NCBI GenBank assembly: GCA_028289405.1
Contig: JANQPP010000211.1
Coordinates: forward strand, 62,001 to 126,000
Source of the DNA: Pirellulales bacterium
GTDB lineage: Bacteria > Planctomycetota > Planctomycetia > Pirellulales > JANQPP01
Length of the DNA: 64,000 nucleotides
Reading direction: 5' to 3'
Part shown: piece after piece, positions 36,133 through 45,133 of the stretch
How positions within the stretch are numbered: position 1 is the first letter of the stretch
Layout: every line of letters begins with the position of its first letter
Made by a program: the position numbers and the translations under genes
Notes under the pieces: model-generated
What the model was told of the DNA's origin: nothing
The model's input: the letters and a program-made list of their open reading frames with translations, nothing else
The model's database searches: none

Positions 36133-37098
36133 TCAGCGATTCGTCTTGCCATGCCAACGATGGATGATTGAACGCACCATGTTGACGTCGCGCTCGATCT
36201 GTGCGCGAAGTTCCTCCACTGAAGAGAAAGCGCGCACCTCTCGTAGTTTTTCAATAAAGTCGATTTCGAGCCAGGTCCCCAGTAGATCCTCGTGCGTATC
36301 GAGCAGGTGGACCTCAATCTTCGTTTGCGATTCTCCAAAAGTCAGGTTTCTTCCTACATGCACGGCAGCCGGCCCGCGTTGATCTCCCCGATGAGCCAGG
36401 CCGGCATATACGCCGTCGCCGGGCACAAGCACGGGCACCGATGCCAAATTCGCGGTGGGGAATCCGAGTTCCCGTCCCCGCCCTGCTCCGGGAACCACCT
36501 TTCCCCGAATTCGGTGAGGGCGTGTTAGCAACGTATTCGCTTCAGCCAATGCGCCCTCGGCCAGCAGATTTCGAATGCGCGAGCTGGAAACGACGGCATC
36601 GACCGACACATGGGACGGTACTACCTCGAATCTCACCCCAAACTCCCGCGTCAATTCCTGCAAAACGTCGGTATTGCCTTCCCGATTGCGTCCGAACCGA
36701 AAGCTGGTGCCTTCCACAAGCCCTCGGACGCGAAGCCCTTCGACGAGGACGCGGCGGAAAAACTCACGCGGCGTCAACGTGAGTAAATCACGATCGGTCG
36801 GCAAGAAAACGACTTCTCCGACTCCCAATTCCCGCAACAACTGTTGTTTTCGCTCGGGCCAGAGGAGTTGCGGGGGAGCATGTTCGGGCCTCAAGATTCG
36901 GACGGGATGCTGATCAAACGTCAGCATGACCGCTGGTCCGCCGATTTGCTCGGCCTGCCGGAGTAGTTGGGCAATGATCGCTTGATGACCGGCATGCACG
37001 CCGTCGAAATTCCCGATCGAGACCGCGCCTCCTTGGGTTTCCGGTGGGAAAGGGATCGGCGAGGAGGATAAGGACACGGCGACCGCGTGGAGCAACAC
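36133..37098 (-). CDS. ribF: Bifunctional riboflavin kinase / FAD synthetase
   Basis: 321 residues starting at GTG 37098; no later in-frame start fits, because the first motif is at residue ~28. N-terminal FAD synthetase domain: SIGNFDGVHAGHQ (the adenylylation HxGH-type site) and TFDQHPVRIL; SSSRIRNLLAEG (the second nucleotide motif). C-terminal riboflavin kinase domain: GRELGFPTANL (PTAN motif) and GVYAGLA. The enzyme makes FMN and FAD from riboflavin in the cytoplasm. It is divergent from rpsO, whose promoter lies in the shared 305-base gap, and upstream of the DHH gene on the same strand (93 bases apart). High certainty. Confidence 0.95.
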   Translation of the reverse strand: MLLHAVAVSLSSSPIPFPPETQGGAVSIGNFDGVHAGHQAIIAQLLRQAEQIGGPAVMLTFDQHPVRILRPEHAPPQLLWPERKQQLLRELGVGEVVFLPTDRDLLTLTPREFFRRVLVEGLRVRGLVEGTSFRFGRNREGNTDVLQELTREFGVRFEVVPSHVSVDAVVSSSRIRNLLAEGALAEANTLLTRPHRIRGKVVPGAGRGRELGFPTANLASVPVLVPGDGVYAGLAHRGDQRGPAAVHVGRNLTFGESQTKIEVHLLDTHEDLLGTWLEIDFIEKLREVRAFSSVEELRAQIERDVNMVRSIIHRWHGKTNR

Positions 37099-37403
37099 GC
37101 ACCAATGAGACCATCAAGCAGAGGCGAATTCGAATTATTCCCGCCGGTCAAGACGCGGTCAACCTGCGCGAAAGGTGGCCCGCCACTCACTCGTTACGCT
37201 CCGCCCCGTCCGGAACGCTGGCAGGTGTTCCCTGGTCAATCGGCCTTGCAAAAGCGCGATCGAATGTTACATTCAAGACTTCGAAAATGAAAATTTGTTG
37301 TCAGTAAGGTAAGTGTAGGCTATAGCGAAGCAGGTCGAAGGGACTGCATGGCTCAAAAACGGAACTGCAATGTCGGGAAGATTTTAGGGGTGGCTGGTCA
37401 TAT
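37099..37403. other. Divergent region with rpsO leader
   Basis: 305 bases between ribF and rpsO. It contains the rpsO promoter given separately and a leader of about 75 bases. No other gene supported. S15 leaders often carry an autoregulatory structure; none was obvious by eye. Confidence 0.6.
37298..37326 (+). promoter_or_regulatory. Sigma-70-type promoter for rpsO
   Basis: TTGTCA at 37298-37303 and TATAGC at 37321-37326 with the ideal 17-base spacer. About 75 bases before the rpsO start. The best -35/-10 pair in the window by combined match and spacing. Confidence 0.6.
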
Positions 37404-37673
37404 ATGGTGATTACCAAAGAGCAAAAGCAGCAGATTATTGGGGATTTTCGGCGTCAACCGCAGGATACGGGCTCAGCCGAAGTTCAAATTGCGATTCTCA
37501 CAAACCGGATCACCGGGCTGACGTCGCATATGAACACGCATAAGAAGGATTATGCGAGCCGGCGTGGCCTGCTGATGATGGTCAGTCGTCGTCGTCGCCT
37601 GCTGGATTATTTGAAGCGGGTAGACCCCCAGCGTTACTTGGACGTGATTCGACGTCTGGAAATCCGCAAATAA
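37404..37673 (+). CDS. rpsO: Ribosomal protein S15
   Basis: 89 residues, the standard length. The sequence ITKEQKQQIIGDF, DTGSAEVQIAILTNRI, LTSHMNTHKKDYASRRGLL, RRRRLLDYLKR covers the S15 signature that binds helix 22 of 16S rRNA early in 30S assembly. The ATG at 37404 is followed at once by an in-frame GTG. It is followed 221 bases later by pnp, the common bacterial rpsO-pnp order. In E. coli the two share a transcript processed between the genes; here the spacer could hold a similar site but none is clear. Confidence 0.97.
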   Translation: MVITKEQKQQIIGDFRRQPQDTGSAEVQIAILTNRITGLTSHMNTHKKDYASRRGLLMMVSRRRRLLDYLKRVDPQRYLDVIRRLEIRK

Positions 37674-37894
37674 GGCGTGCTGCCCGCGTCTTGTCTCTCG
37701 CCAAACCGCTCCGAAATCCCCTTCGCATGCGTTTCCGTGGGCTAGGTCATTCTGCGACCTGCCCCGCGATCGGGGTATGATCGTTCGATCCAAGCCAGGT
37801 TCGTGGTGTCAGGGGAGGTCTCTACGCGCGAGCCCGTCCGGCATGAGAGCGTCGTCGCTTTGGTCTGCAGCACAAGCAATTAGGGAATGAAACA

Positions 37895-40003
37895 TTGTCC
37901 GTTGTAAGAGTTGAAAAACAAATCGGTGCGAGTACCTATTCGTTGGAAACTGGGTACTACGCGAAGCAGGCGGCCGGCAGTTGCATTGTTCAATATGGAG
38001 AAACCGTCGTCATCTGCACGGCCACGACGGGTCCGCCTCGGCCTGGCTTGGATTTTTTCCCGCTGACTTGTGACTATCGTGAACGCACGGCTGCCGCAGG
38101 GAAATTCCCCGGCGGATTCCTAAAACGGGAAGGCCGGCCCACGATGAAGGAGACGCTCACCTCGCGGCTCATCGACCGCCCGATTCGCCCCATGTTTCCG
38201 GATGGGTTCAAGGACGAGGTTCAATGCCAAGCGTTCGTGCTGGCCAGTGATCGACAAAATGATGGGGACGTGCTGGCGATGAGTGGTGCTTCGGCCGCCT
38301 TGTGCCTTTCCCCGCTCCCCTTCGAGGGACCTGTTACTTCCGTGCGTTTGGCGTATATCGACGGTGAATTCGTTCCCTTCCCCACGGTCGACGACTTGGA
38401 AGAGAGCGATCTCGACTTGATCGTCTCGGGAACGCGGGATTCCGTCACGATGATCGAGGGGTTTGCCCGCGAGATGCCGGAAGATCTCATGGCACAAGCT
38501 ATTGAAGAGGCACACCGCCACATTCAGACGCTTTGCCAGATGCAAGTGGAGTTAGCGGAACAAGTCGGAGTCCAAAAAGGAGATTACGAAACGGCTCCCG
38601 GTGACGACCTGTACGAACAGCTCAAGGATCAATACTACGACCGCTTCAAGGAAGCCAAGCTCACCGAGGGAAAGCAAGCCCGCGCGGACGCTGTCGCGGC
38701 CTTGAAAGCCGAAGCCCACGAGCGGATGATTCCCGATCCCGACGCGGAGGGAGCGATCGAAGCGAGCCGGCTGGATTCGGTCTGGCACGACCTGGAACAG
38801 CGGGTCATTCGCGACTTGATCTTGTCCGGAACGCGGCCGGACGGACGTGGCGCCCAAGAATTGCGGCCGATCGAATGCAAGGTGGACATCCTGCCCCGAG
38901 TGCACGGCTCAGCCGTTTTTCAACGTGGTGAAACCCAAGCGTTGGTTACCGTCACGCTGGGAACTGCCCGGGATGAGCAGCGTGTCGATGGCTTGGCCGA
39001 GGAATATTCCAAGAAATTCATGCTGGACTACTACTTCCCGCCATTTTCCGTCGGGGAGTGCCGACCCATCCGTGGCCCTGGCCGCCGGGAAATTGGCCAT
39101 GGTGCCCTGGCTGAGCGGAGCGTGAAGCCGATTCTTCCCGATCCCGACGACTTCCCTTACACCGTTCGGGTGATCTCCGATATCCTGGAATCCAACGGCT
39201 CCAGTTCCATGGCGTCGGTTTGTGGGGCTACCTTGGGTCTCATGAGCGCCGGGGTGCCGATCAGCAATCCCGTTGCGGGCATTTCAGTGGGGCTTGTCAA
39301 AGAATCCGAAGACAACTGGCTCCTGCTCACGGACATCATCGGGGACGAAGATCATTTCTGTGACATGGACTTCAAGATCGCGGGCACACAAAACGGCATC
39401 ACGGGAATCCAGCTCGATCTGAAGCTGAAGGGAATTAGTCAAGAAATCATCCGAGCCACGATGGCCCAGTCGCGGGAAGCCCGCATTGAAATCTTGCGTT
39501 CAATGTTGACCGCGATTCCACGACCGCGGACCGAGATTTCCGCCTGGGCACCGCGACTAATTCGTACTTCCATCCATCCCGATAAGATCGGCATGCTGAT
39601 TGGCCCGGGCGGAAAAACGATTCGCGGCATCCAGGAAACCACCGGTGCCGTGATTGAGGTCGAGGATGACGGCAGCGTTACGATCTCCAGCGATGATGAA
39701 GCCGCAGCTGCGGAAGCGCTCAGGTTCGTGGAACAAATGACCGCCACCGTGCAGGTCGGCAAGATTTACGATGGCAAAGTCACCAGCGTGAAAGAGTTCG
39801 GCGCGTTCGTGGAAATTTTGCCCGGCAAGGACGGACTTTGCCACATCAGTGAACTTTCCGACGATTTCGTGAAGAATGTTTCCGAAATTTGTAGTGTCGG
39901 AGATACGATGCGGGTCAAGGTGATTGCCATCGACGAACAGGACCGCGTTAAATTAAGCCGGCGATTCGCCTTGGAAGAAACCAACGGCGATCCTACGGAG
40001 TAA
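37895..40003 (+). CDS. pnp: Polynucleotide phosphorylase
   Basis: 702 residues from a TTG at 37895 that is preceded by AGGGA at 8 bases; no ATG or GTG fits nearby, so a TTG start is needed. Two RNase PH-like domains (FFPLTCDYRERTAAAGKFPGG, RPIRPMFPDGF, and again GETQALVTVTLGT, DYYFPPFSVGE), then KH (KIGMLIGPGGKTIRGIQE) and S1 (KVTSVKEFGAFVEILPGKDGLCHISEL) RNA-binding domains in the normal order. It degrades RNA 3' to 5' with phosphate, in the cytoplasm as a trimer. A strong terminator follows 34 bases after the stop. High certainty. Confidence 0.97.
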   Translation: MSVVRVEKQIGASTYSLETGYYAKQAAGSCIVQYGETVVICTATTGPPRPGLDFFPLTCDYRERTAAAGKFPGGFLKREGRPTMKETLTSRLIDRPIRPMFPDGFKDEVQCQAFVLASDRQNDGDVLAMSGASAALCLSPLPFEGPVTSVRLAYIDGEFVPFPTVDDLEESDLDLIVSGTRDSVTMIEGFAREMPEDLMAQAIEEAHRHIQTLCQMQVELAEQVGVQKGDYETAPGDDLYEQLKDQYYDRFKEAKLTEGKQARADAVAALKAEAHERMIPDPDAEGAIEASRLDSVWHDLEQRVIRDLILSGTRPDGRGAQELRPIECKVDILPRVHGSAVFQRGETQALVTVTLGTARDEQRVDGLAEEYSKKFMLDYYFPPFSVGECRPIRGPGRREIGHGALAERSVKPILPDPDDFPYTVRVISDILESNGSSSMASVCGATLGLMSAGVPISNPVAGISVGLVKESEDNWLLLTDIIGDEDHFCDMDFKIAGTQNGITGIQLDLKLKGISQEIIRATMAQSREARIEILRSMLTAIPRPRTEISAWAPRLIRTSIHPDKIGMLIGPGGKTIRGIQETTGAVIEVEDDGSVTISSDDEAAAAEALRFVEQMTATVQVGKIYDGKVTSVKEFGAFVEILPGKDGLCHISELSDDFVKNVSEICSVGDTMRVKVIAIDEQDRVKLSRRFALEETNGDPTE

Positions 40004-40036
40004 TTCCCCTTCGCTTCCCAATGCGTTTGCACTGCA

Positions 40037-40077
40037 ATGCCTAACCGCGAACTTCGGTTCCCGGTTAGGCATTTTTC
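40037..40077 (+). terminator. Rho-independent terminator of pnp
   Basis: Arms 40037-40047 and 40062-40072 pair perfectly over 11 bases; after one C/C mismatch, GAAC 49-52 pairs with GTTC 57-60 around a TTCG loop closed by C-G. TTTTTCTT follows at 40072-40079. The UUCG tetraloop makes it exceptionally stable. Confidence 0.92.
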
Positions 40078-40143
40078 TTGCGGTTTGGCTTGTCGCGAAC
40101 CGAAGTTCACGCGTTTTTCCTCCAATCCCGTCGAGCACCCAGC

Positions 40144-40926
40144 GTGAGTTCATCCAAGCATTCATGGGACCGCAAAGCTTTGGAAGAGGCGGAGCGGCAA
40201 AGACAAAAATTTGAACAGCAATACGCCGAGATAGCCGCTTTAGCCGGTGGTCTGGCCCATGAAATCAAGAATCCGCTATCGACGATTCGTTTGAATATGG
40301 AGTTGCTGGCCGAGGATTTTCAGGAAGCGGATACGCCAAGGGGCAAGCGGTCTCATGCCAAAATCGCGACGGTGCAGCGCGAATGCCAACGCTTGCAAGA
40401 TCTGCTGGATGGTTTTCTGAACTTCGCCAAGGTGCGCGATTTCCGCCTGGAACCGACCGTGCTGAACGATATGGTACGCCGCGTGGTCGACTTTTTTCGC
40501 CCGCAGGCGGAAACGCAAGCTATCGAATTGGTCGAATATCTAGAAACGGACCTTCCCCATGTACTGCTCGATCGCGAAAACTTCCATGGGGCATTGCTCA
40601 ATCTTGTCTTGAACGCCCAGCAAGCGATGCCGGACGGGGGGCAATTGATGCTACGCACCCGGGCAATTCCCGGCGGTGTCGCTTTGGATTTGATCGATAC
40701 GGGCTGTGGAATGGATGCCAACACGCTGTCGAATATGTTCGACCCTTTTTATTCGACGAAGCCGGGCGGCAGCGGACTAGGGCTTCCCACCACGAAAAAA
40801 ATCGTCGAAGCGCACGGTGGGCGGATCGCGGTTTGGAGTGAAACTGACAAGGGAACGCGGTTCACGATCGAATTGCCCATTCCCCCACAGTTGGGCGGCG
40901 AGACGGGAACGAACGAGAACCGCTAG
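40144..40926 (+). CDS. Soluble sensor histidine kinase
   Basis: 260 residues from a GTG at 40144; an alternative TTG at 40078 falls inside the pnp terminator and is unlikely, and no in-frame ATG precedes the kinase motifs. A short coiled coil (residues ~8-35) leads into HisKA with H39 in GLAHEIKNPLSTIRLN, the phosphorylated histidine. The ATPase domain shows the N box LNLVLNAQQAMPDGG, G1 DTGCGMD, F box FDPFYST and G2 GGSGLGL. There is no membrane segment or sensor domain, so it probably receives signals through partner proteins. No response regulator adjoins it (orphan kinase). Family NtrB/PilS-like. High certainty of class. Confidence 0.92.
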   Translation: MSSSKHSWDRKALEEAERQRQKFEQQYAEIAALAGGLAHEIKNPLSTIRLNMELLAEDFQEADTPRGKRSHAKIATVQRECQRLQDLLDGFLNFAKVRDFRLEPTVLNDMVRRVVDFFRPQAETQAIELVEYLETDLPHVLLDRENFHGALLNLVLNAQQAMPDGGQLMLRTRAIPGGVALDLIDTGCGMDANTLSNMFDPFYSTKPGGSGLGLPTTKKIVEAHGGRIAVWSETDKGTRFTIELPIPPQLGGETGTNENR

Positions 40927-41113
40927 CTGGTTGTGCTGGTGCGTGCCGCGCTTACGTGTAGCGTCTCCGGCGCTGAAGTCCACGAGTACAAACGGCGAAA
41001 ATGCTGATACATTTAAGCTACACGCGGCCTCGAACAGACCACGGCAAGCGGATCCAGCCGCTGCGGAGGCCAAAGGTTCTTTTTCTCCAAGTGAAGCTCT
41101 AACAAACCGAGGC

Positions 41114-41443
41114 TCAGGATTCTCCGGAAGCTTTGGTTGATGACGAAGAAGGCTTCGTCGAGGAGTCCTTTTTGGCGGATCCGGATTCCTTGGCGTTGGA
41201 CGAAGAGTCCTTGCTAGACGAGTTCTTGGCTTCGGCGGAAGCCTTTTTCTTGTATTCGCTGCTGCGGTAGTCGGTCTGATAGAAACCGGAACCTTTGAAG
41301 ACGATGGCGGCGCCAGATCCGATCAGTCGTCGCAGTTTTTTCTTGCCGCATTCCGGGCATTTGGTCAACTTCGGCGCGGTAATCGATTGGAATTCCTCGA
41401 ACGCATGCTCGCAGGCGTCACACACATAATCATAGGTAGGCAT
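41114..41443 (-). CDS. FmdB-family zinc-ribbon protein with Ser/Lys-rich tail
   Basis: 109 residues from the ATG at 41443 (MPTYDYVCDACEHAFEEFQ). The FmdB/CxxC_CXXC_SSSS zinc ribbon has CDAC and CPECG pairs and GSGFYQTDYRSSEYKKK after it. The last 45 residues are a Ser/Lys/Ala low-complexity tail (SSSKDSSSNAKESGSAKKD in part). The family is regulatory by name, but its real function is unknown. It is the last gene of the dnaJ-grpE unit, 64 bases after grpE, which suggests a role in proteostasis or simply shared control. Confidence 0.9.
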   Translation of the reverse strand: MPTYDYVCDACEHAFEEFQSITAPKLTKCPECGKKKLRRLIGSGAAIVFKGSGFYQTDYRSSEYKKKASAEAKNSSSKDSSSNAKESGSAKKDSSTKPSSSSTKASGES

Positions 41444-41507
41444 GTTGGTAATTCCAAAAAAGACTGGCTGAGAGATCAGCGGCAACCGCATGCACCTTCT
41501 CGACCCC

Positions 41508-42077
41508 TTACTGGGCGGCCACGGCCACGATGACCTGCGCGGGACGGATCACTCGGTCATGAAGTGTGAACCCTTCCTGGGTCACATGAGTGACTTCGCC
41601 CTCGGCGTGATCTTGAGACGGCTGTTGTGATATGGCTTCGTGCAAATTCGGATCAAATTCGGAGCCAAGCGCTTGGATGTGCTGGCAATGGTGAGCCTGT
41701 AATACATCCGAAAACATCCGCGAGACCATCTTCACCCCTTCCACCAGGGACTCCGCGTCGGAGTTTTGTTCGCAGGCGGCCACCGCACGCTCTAGATTGT
41801 CCACCACCGGCAAGAGATCCCGCATCAAGGGCAAGTTCGCGTACTTGCGTTCATCCTCGATCTCTCTCCGCATCCGCTTCCGCACGTTCTCCACTTCCGC
41901 CTGCGAACGGAGGATTTGCTCCTCGGCTTCCGCCAGTTGCGCGCGGAGCTGTTCAATGTCCGCTCTCCCTTCTTGTGGGGCCGCAGCACGTCTCTGCCCT
42001 GCCTCGGTAGGCGGCGCCTCCGTATTTTGTTTGTCAGAGTCTGGAGATTCCTGGGAAGGATCTCGGCTAGGTTCCAC
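41508..42077 (-). CDS. grpE: Nucleotide exchange factor GrpE
   Basis: 189 residues starting at GTG 42077, with GGAGAA 8 bases upstream inside the end of dnaJ. The N-terminal 40 residues are acidic and disordered; then a long coiled coil (LRAQLAEAEEQILRSQAEVENV, written in part) and the GrpE signature VRKRMRREIEDERKYAN and MRDLLPVVDNLERA, and the C-terminal beta-wing (HVTQEGFTLHDRVIRPAQVIVA in part). It releases ADP from DnaK. It follows dnaJ by 3 bases, so the two are coupled; the gene order dnaJ-grpE is the reverse of that in many bacteria, and dnaK is not in the window. High certainty. Confidence 0.96.
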   Translation of the reverse strand: MEPSRDPSQESPDSDKQNTEAPPTEAGQRRAAAPQEGRADIEQLRAQLAEAEEQILRSQAEVENVRKRMRREIEDERKYANLPLMRDLLPVVDNLERAVAACEQNSDAESLVEGVKMVSRMFSDVLQAHHCQHIQALGSEFDPNLHEAISQQPSQDHAEGEVTHVTQEGFTLHDRVIRPAQVIVAVAAQ

Positions 42078-42080
42078 GCT

Positions 42081-43232
42081 TTAGTTCTCCGTTGATGCGG
42101 TATCTTCGCCGGGCACGAAGTAGTCTCGCAATTTTTCGAAAAATGTTTTGCGGTGTTCGCTCACGTCGGCATGTTCCAATTCCGCCAATTCCCGGAGTAG
42201 TTCTTCTTGCCGCGTATCCAGGGAGGTAGGCACTTCCAGCAGGGCCTGGACAATCAAGGAACCCTTCCCTCCTCGACCGCGAGGATCCGGCATGCCTAGC
42301 CCACGCAAGCGAAACAGCGCGCCTGGCTGCGTGCCGGGCGGTATTTCGTGGTCAATCGGACCATCAAGCGTGGGAACTTGCACCGTGGCCCCCAAGGCAG
42401 CCTGGGAATACGTGACCGGCAGCCGACAGATCAAATCGTTTCCTTGACGCTCAAATAGCGGATGCGGCCTGACGGAGATGAAGCAGTAGCAGTCGCCACG
42501 AGGACCGCCATGTGGGTCAGGTTCCCCTTCGCCGGAAAGCCGGACCCGCATTTTATCGTCCACGCCGGCGGGAATGGCGATCTCTCGCTCGACTTTTCGC
42601 AGTTGAAAGCCTTCTCCCCGGCAATCGGGGCACGGATCGCTGACGGTTGTTCCCTGCCCACGGCAGGACGGACATGTGGTTTGAATACGCAGAATCCCGG
42701 CGGACTGAACAACTTGCCCCCGCCCGCCGCAGTAACTGCACTTCACCGGCTGTGAACCGGGACGGGCACCGCTCCCACGGCATGTTTCACACGCCTCGTG
42801 CCGCTTGAAGGAAACAGTTTTCTTGACCCCGCGTGCCGCTTCCAGGAGGTCGAGTTCCACCTCGCATTGGACGTCCCCTCCACGCGTGCGACCACGTCGT
42901 CCCCCGCCGAAGATGTCTCCGAAGACACTATCACCGAAGATATTGCCAAACGCCTCGAAGATGTCATTCACGTCCGTGAAGTGCGGCGCTCCGCCTCCCG
43001 GCCCTTCGAAGCCGGCATGACCGAAGCGGTCGTACCGGGCACGCTTCTCCTGGTCGCCCAGGATCTCGAATGCTTCGGCGGCTTCTTTGAACTGGGCCAC
43101 GGCTTCTTCGTCGCCCGGGTTCTTGTCGGGGTGAAACTTGATCGCTAACTGGCGGTAGGCATCCGACACTTCCCTGTGCGAAGCGTCGCGGCTCACTCCC
43201 AGCACTTCGTAGTAGTCGCGCTTGGCTGCCAT
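42081..43232 (-). CDS. dnaJ: Chaperone DnaJ
   Basis: 383 residues from the ATG at 43232 (MAAKRDYYEVLGVSRDAS); an ATG three codons earlier is possible. J domain with FHPDKNPG (the HPD that stimulates DnaK), Gly/Phe-rich linker, and four zinc-binding CxxCxGxG repeats (CETCRGSG, CSYCGGRG, CPSCRGQG, CPDCRGEG), so it is a full type I DnaJ. The C-terminal peptide-binding part follows. It begins 43 bases after a strong terminator (read on this strand: terminator of groEL at 43358-43388 then 126 bases), so transcription starts in the gap. High certainty. Confidence 0.97.
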   Translation of the reverse strand: MAAKRDYYEVLGVSRDASHREVSDAYRQLAIKFHPDKNPGDEEAVAQFKEAAEAFEILGDQEKRARYDRFGHAGFEGPGGGAPHFTDVNDIFEAFGNIFGDSVFGDIFGGGRRGRTRGGDVQCEVELDLLEAARGVKKTVSFKRHEACETCRGSGARPGSQPVKCSYCGGRGQVVQSAGILRIQTTCPSCRGQGTTVSDPCPDCRGEGFQLRKVEREIAIPAGVDDKMRVRLSGEGEPDPHGGPRGDCYCFISVRPHPLFERQGNDLICRLPVTYSQAALGATVQVPTLDGPIDHEIPPGTQPGALFRLRGLGMPDPRGRGGKGSLIVQALLEVPTSLDTRQEELLRELAELEHADVSEHRKTFFEKLRDYFVPGEDTASTEN

Positions 43233-43357
43233 GGTCACCATGGTGGGATTAGGACTCCGCGAAGAATAAGACAGATACGGGTCATTTCACGTGCCCGTTC
43301 TGGCTTCTAAACCGTAGCCCAAAATCTTGCGGCCTCTTCTCGATCTGGCGAACCGGG

Positions 43358-43388
43358 AAAAACGGGCCACTCGCAGAGGAGTGGCCCG
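43358..43388 (-). terminator. Rho-independent terminator after groEL
   Basis: On the minus strand, arms at 43388-43379 and 43372-43363 pair perfectly over 10 bases (CGGGCCACTC with GAGTGGCCCG) around a 6-base loop, followed by TTTTT at 43362-43358. It ends the groEL transcript 36 bases after its stop and separates it from dnaJ. Confidence 0.93.
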
Positions 43389-43423
43389 ATGATCCTGGAA
43401 CCGGATTCCACCTCTAGCGTGGA

Positions 43424-45043
43424 CTATCGAACGCTGCCCTCGGCCCGCGGCGACTCCTCGCCATCTTTTTCGATGTTTGTGACGAGAGCTTCGGTGGTCA
43501 ACATCAAGCCAGAAATGCTCGACGCGTTTGACAAAGCTGTTTTCACGACTTTGGCGGGATCGATGATCCCTGACTTGAACATATCGACATACTTGGCCGC
43601 ATTGGCGTCATAACCGGTGTTCGTCGGCTTTTGACTCACTTCATCGGCCACCACCGAGCCATCAATGCCGCAGTTGTCGGCAATCTGACGAAGCGGTGCT
43701 TCGAGCGAGCGGAGCACGATATCGAAACCGATTTTTTCGTCTCCCTTGGCGGAACCGCGACCTTTTTCCACGGCTTCCCGGCAGCGAAGTAGCGCCACCC
43801 CACCGCCTGGCAGAATGCCTTCCTCGACCGCAGCGCGGGTCGCATGCAAGGCATCTTCAACGCGGGCCTTCTTCTGCTTCATATCGGCTTCGGTGCCGGC
43901 ACCGACAGAGATAATGGCTACGCCGCCGGTGAGTTTGGCGAGCCGCTCTTGGAATTTTTCCCGGTCGTACTCGCTGGAGGTTGCTTCGATTTGATTCCGG
44001 ATTTGTTCAATCCGCCGTTGAATCTCCTCTTTCTTGCCACCACCTTGCACGAGCGTGGTTTCACCCTTGGTGATGGTGATCTGCTTGGCGGATCCCAGAT
44101 GTTCCTGGCCCAAGCTTTCCAGTTTCATGCCCAAATCTTCGCTGATCAGCGTGCCGCCGGTGAGCACGGCGATGTCGCCCAACATGGCTTTCCGCCGATC
44201 GCCAAAGCCGGGAGCCTTCACGGCGCAGATATTGAGCACGCCACGCAGCTTGTTGACAACCAGCGCTGCCAGTGCTTCGCTCTCCACGTCTTCCGCGATG
44301 ATCAACAAGGGCCGGCCCGTTTGGCTGACTTTCTCCAAGATGGGAATCAAGTCTCGAAGGTTGCTGATCTTCTTTTCGTGAATCAGGATCAGGGCATTCT
44401 CCAAGGAGCAATCCATTTCCGCCGGGCGGTTGACGAAGTAGGGCGAAATGAAGCCCTTGTCGAACTGCATCCCTTCGACCAATTCCAGCGTGGTCTCGGT
44501 GGTTTTGCCCTCTTCCACGGTGATCACGCCGTCCTTGCCGACCTGCTCCATGGCATCGGCCAACAGATCGCCAATCGTGCGGTCATTGTTGGCGCTGATG
44601 CTGCCCACCTGAGCGATTTCTTCCTTGCTGGAAACCTCCTTGGCCATGGAATCGAGATGTCCAATCGCGGCATCCGCGGCCTTTTCGATTCCTCGTCGGA
44701 TCGCGGTAGGATTGCTGCCGGCGGCGATATTGCGGAGGCCTTCCTTGAAGATCGCGCGGGCGAGCACGGTCGCCGTGGTCGTGCCGTCGCCGGCCACGTC
44801 GGACGTTTTCGAGGCGACTTCGTTCACGAGTTTGGCGCCCATGTTCTCGAAGGCGTCTTCCAGGTCGACTTCCTTGCTGACGGTCACGCCGTCCTTGGTG
44901 ACGGTCGGTCCGCCGAAGGACTTGTCAATAATTACATTGCGGCCGGTGGGACCCATGGTCACGGCCACCGCATCGGCGAGCTTTTCCACGCCACGCAGCA
45001 TCTTCGTGCGGGCCTGGTCCTCGAACATTAATTGTTTTGCCAC
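43424..45043 (-). CDS. groEL: 60-kDa chaperonin GroEL without GGM tail
   Basis: 539 residues starting at GTG 45043, with GAGGAG upstream. Full GroEL: GPTGRNVIIDK, KDGVTVSKEVDLED, SDVAGDGTTTATVLAR (ATP site), the apical domain and PGGGVALLRCREA. The C-terminus ends ESPRAEGSVR and lacks the Gly-Gly-Met repeat found in most bacterial GroELs and in the paralogue 500 bases upstream on the same strand. Loss of that tail suggests a specialised copy, as in some multi-chaperonin bacteria. It follows groES by 90 bases and is closed by a strong terminator. Two groELs flank groES on one strand. High certainty of family. Confidence 0.96.
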   Translation of the reverse strand: MAKQLMFEDQARTKMLRGVEKLADAVAVTMGPTGRNVIIDKSFGGPTVTKDGVTVSKEVDLEDAFENMGAKLVNEVASKTSDVAGDGTTTATVLARAIFKEGLRNIAAGSNPTAIRRGIEKAADAAIGHLDSMAKEVSSKEEIAQVGSISANNDRTIGDLLADAMEQVGKDGVITVEEGKTTETTLELVEGMQFDKGFISPYFVNRPAEMDCSLENALILIHEKKISNLRDLIPILEKVSQTGRPLLIIAEDVESEALAALVVNKLRGVLNICAVKAPGFGDRRKAMLGDIAVLTGGTLISEDLGMKLESLGQEHLGSAKQITITKGETTLVQGGGKKEEIQRRIEQIRNQIEATSSEYDREKFQERLAKLTGGVAIISVGAGTEADMKQKKARVEDALHATRAAVEEGILPGGGVALLRCREAVEKGRGSAKGDEKIGFDIVLRSLEAPLRQIADNCGIDGSVVADEVSQKPTNTGYDANAAKYVDMFKSGIIDPAKVVKTALSNASSISGLMLTTEALVTNIEKDGEESPRAEGSVR

Positions 45044-45133
45044 GACGGCGACTCCTCATGATGAAGTGATTATTTTGGTGAGGCAGGCCGGACTTAGATG
45101 TTCGGCCCTGCTCTTGGCGTCGATCAATGTTTC

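Noticed and set aside
36914..37117. Alternative upstream frame at the start of ribF
   Set aside because: Different reading frame, no domain match; the GTG at 37098 gives the family's normal N-terminus.
40955..41024. 8-base inverted repeat with 54 bases between (CGTGTAGC / GCTACACG)
   Set aside because: Too far apart for a terminator and no T-run; kept only as a note between the convergent histidine kinase and FmdB genes.
43844..45031. 395-codon open frame on the plus strand opposite groEL
   Set aside because: Exact antisense of the second groEL, a normal result of GC-rich codon use.
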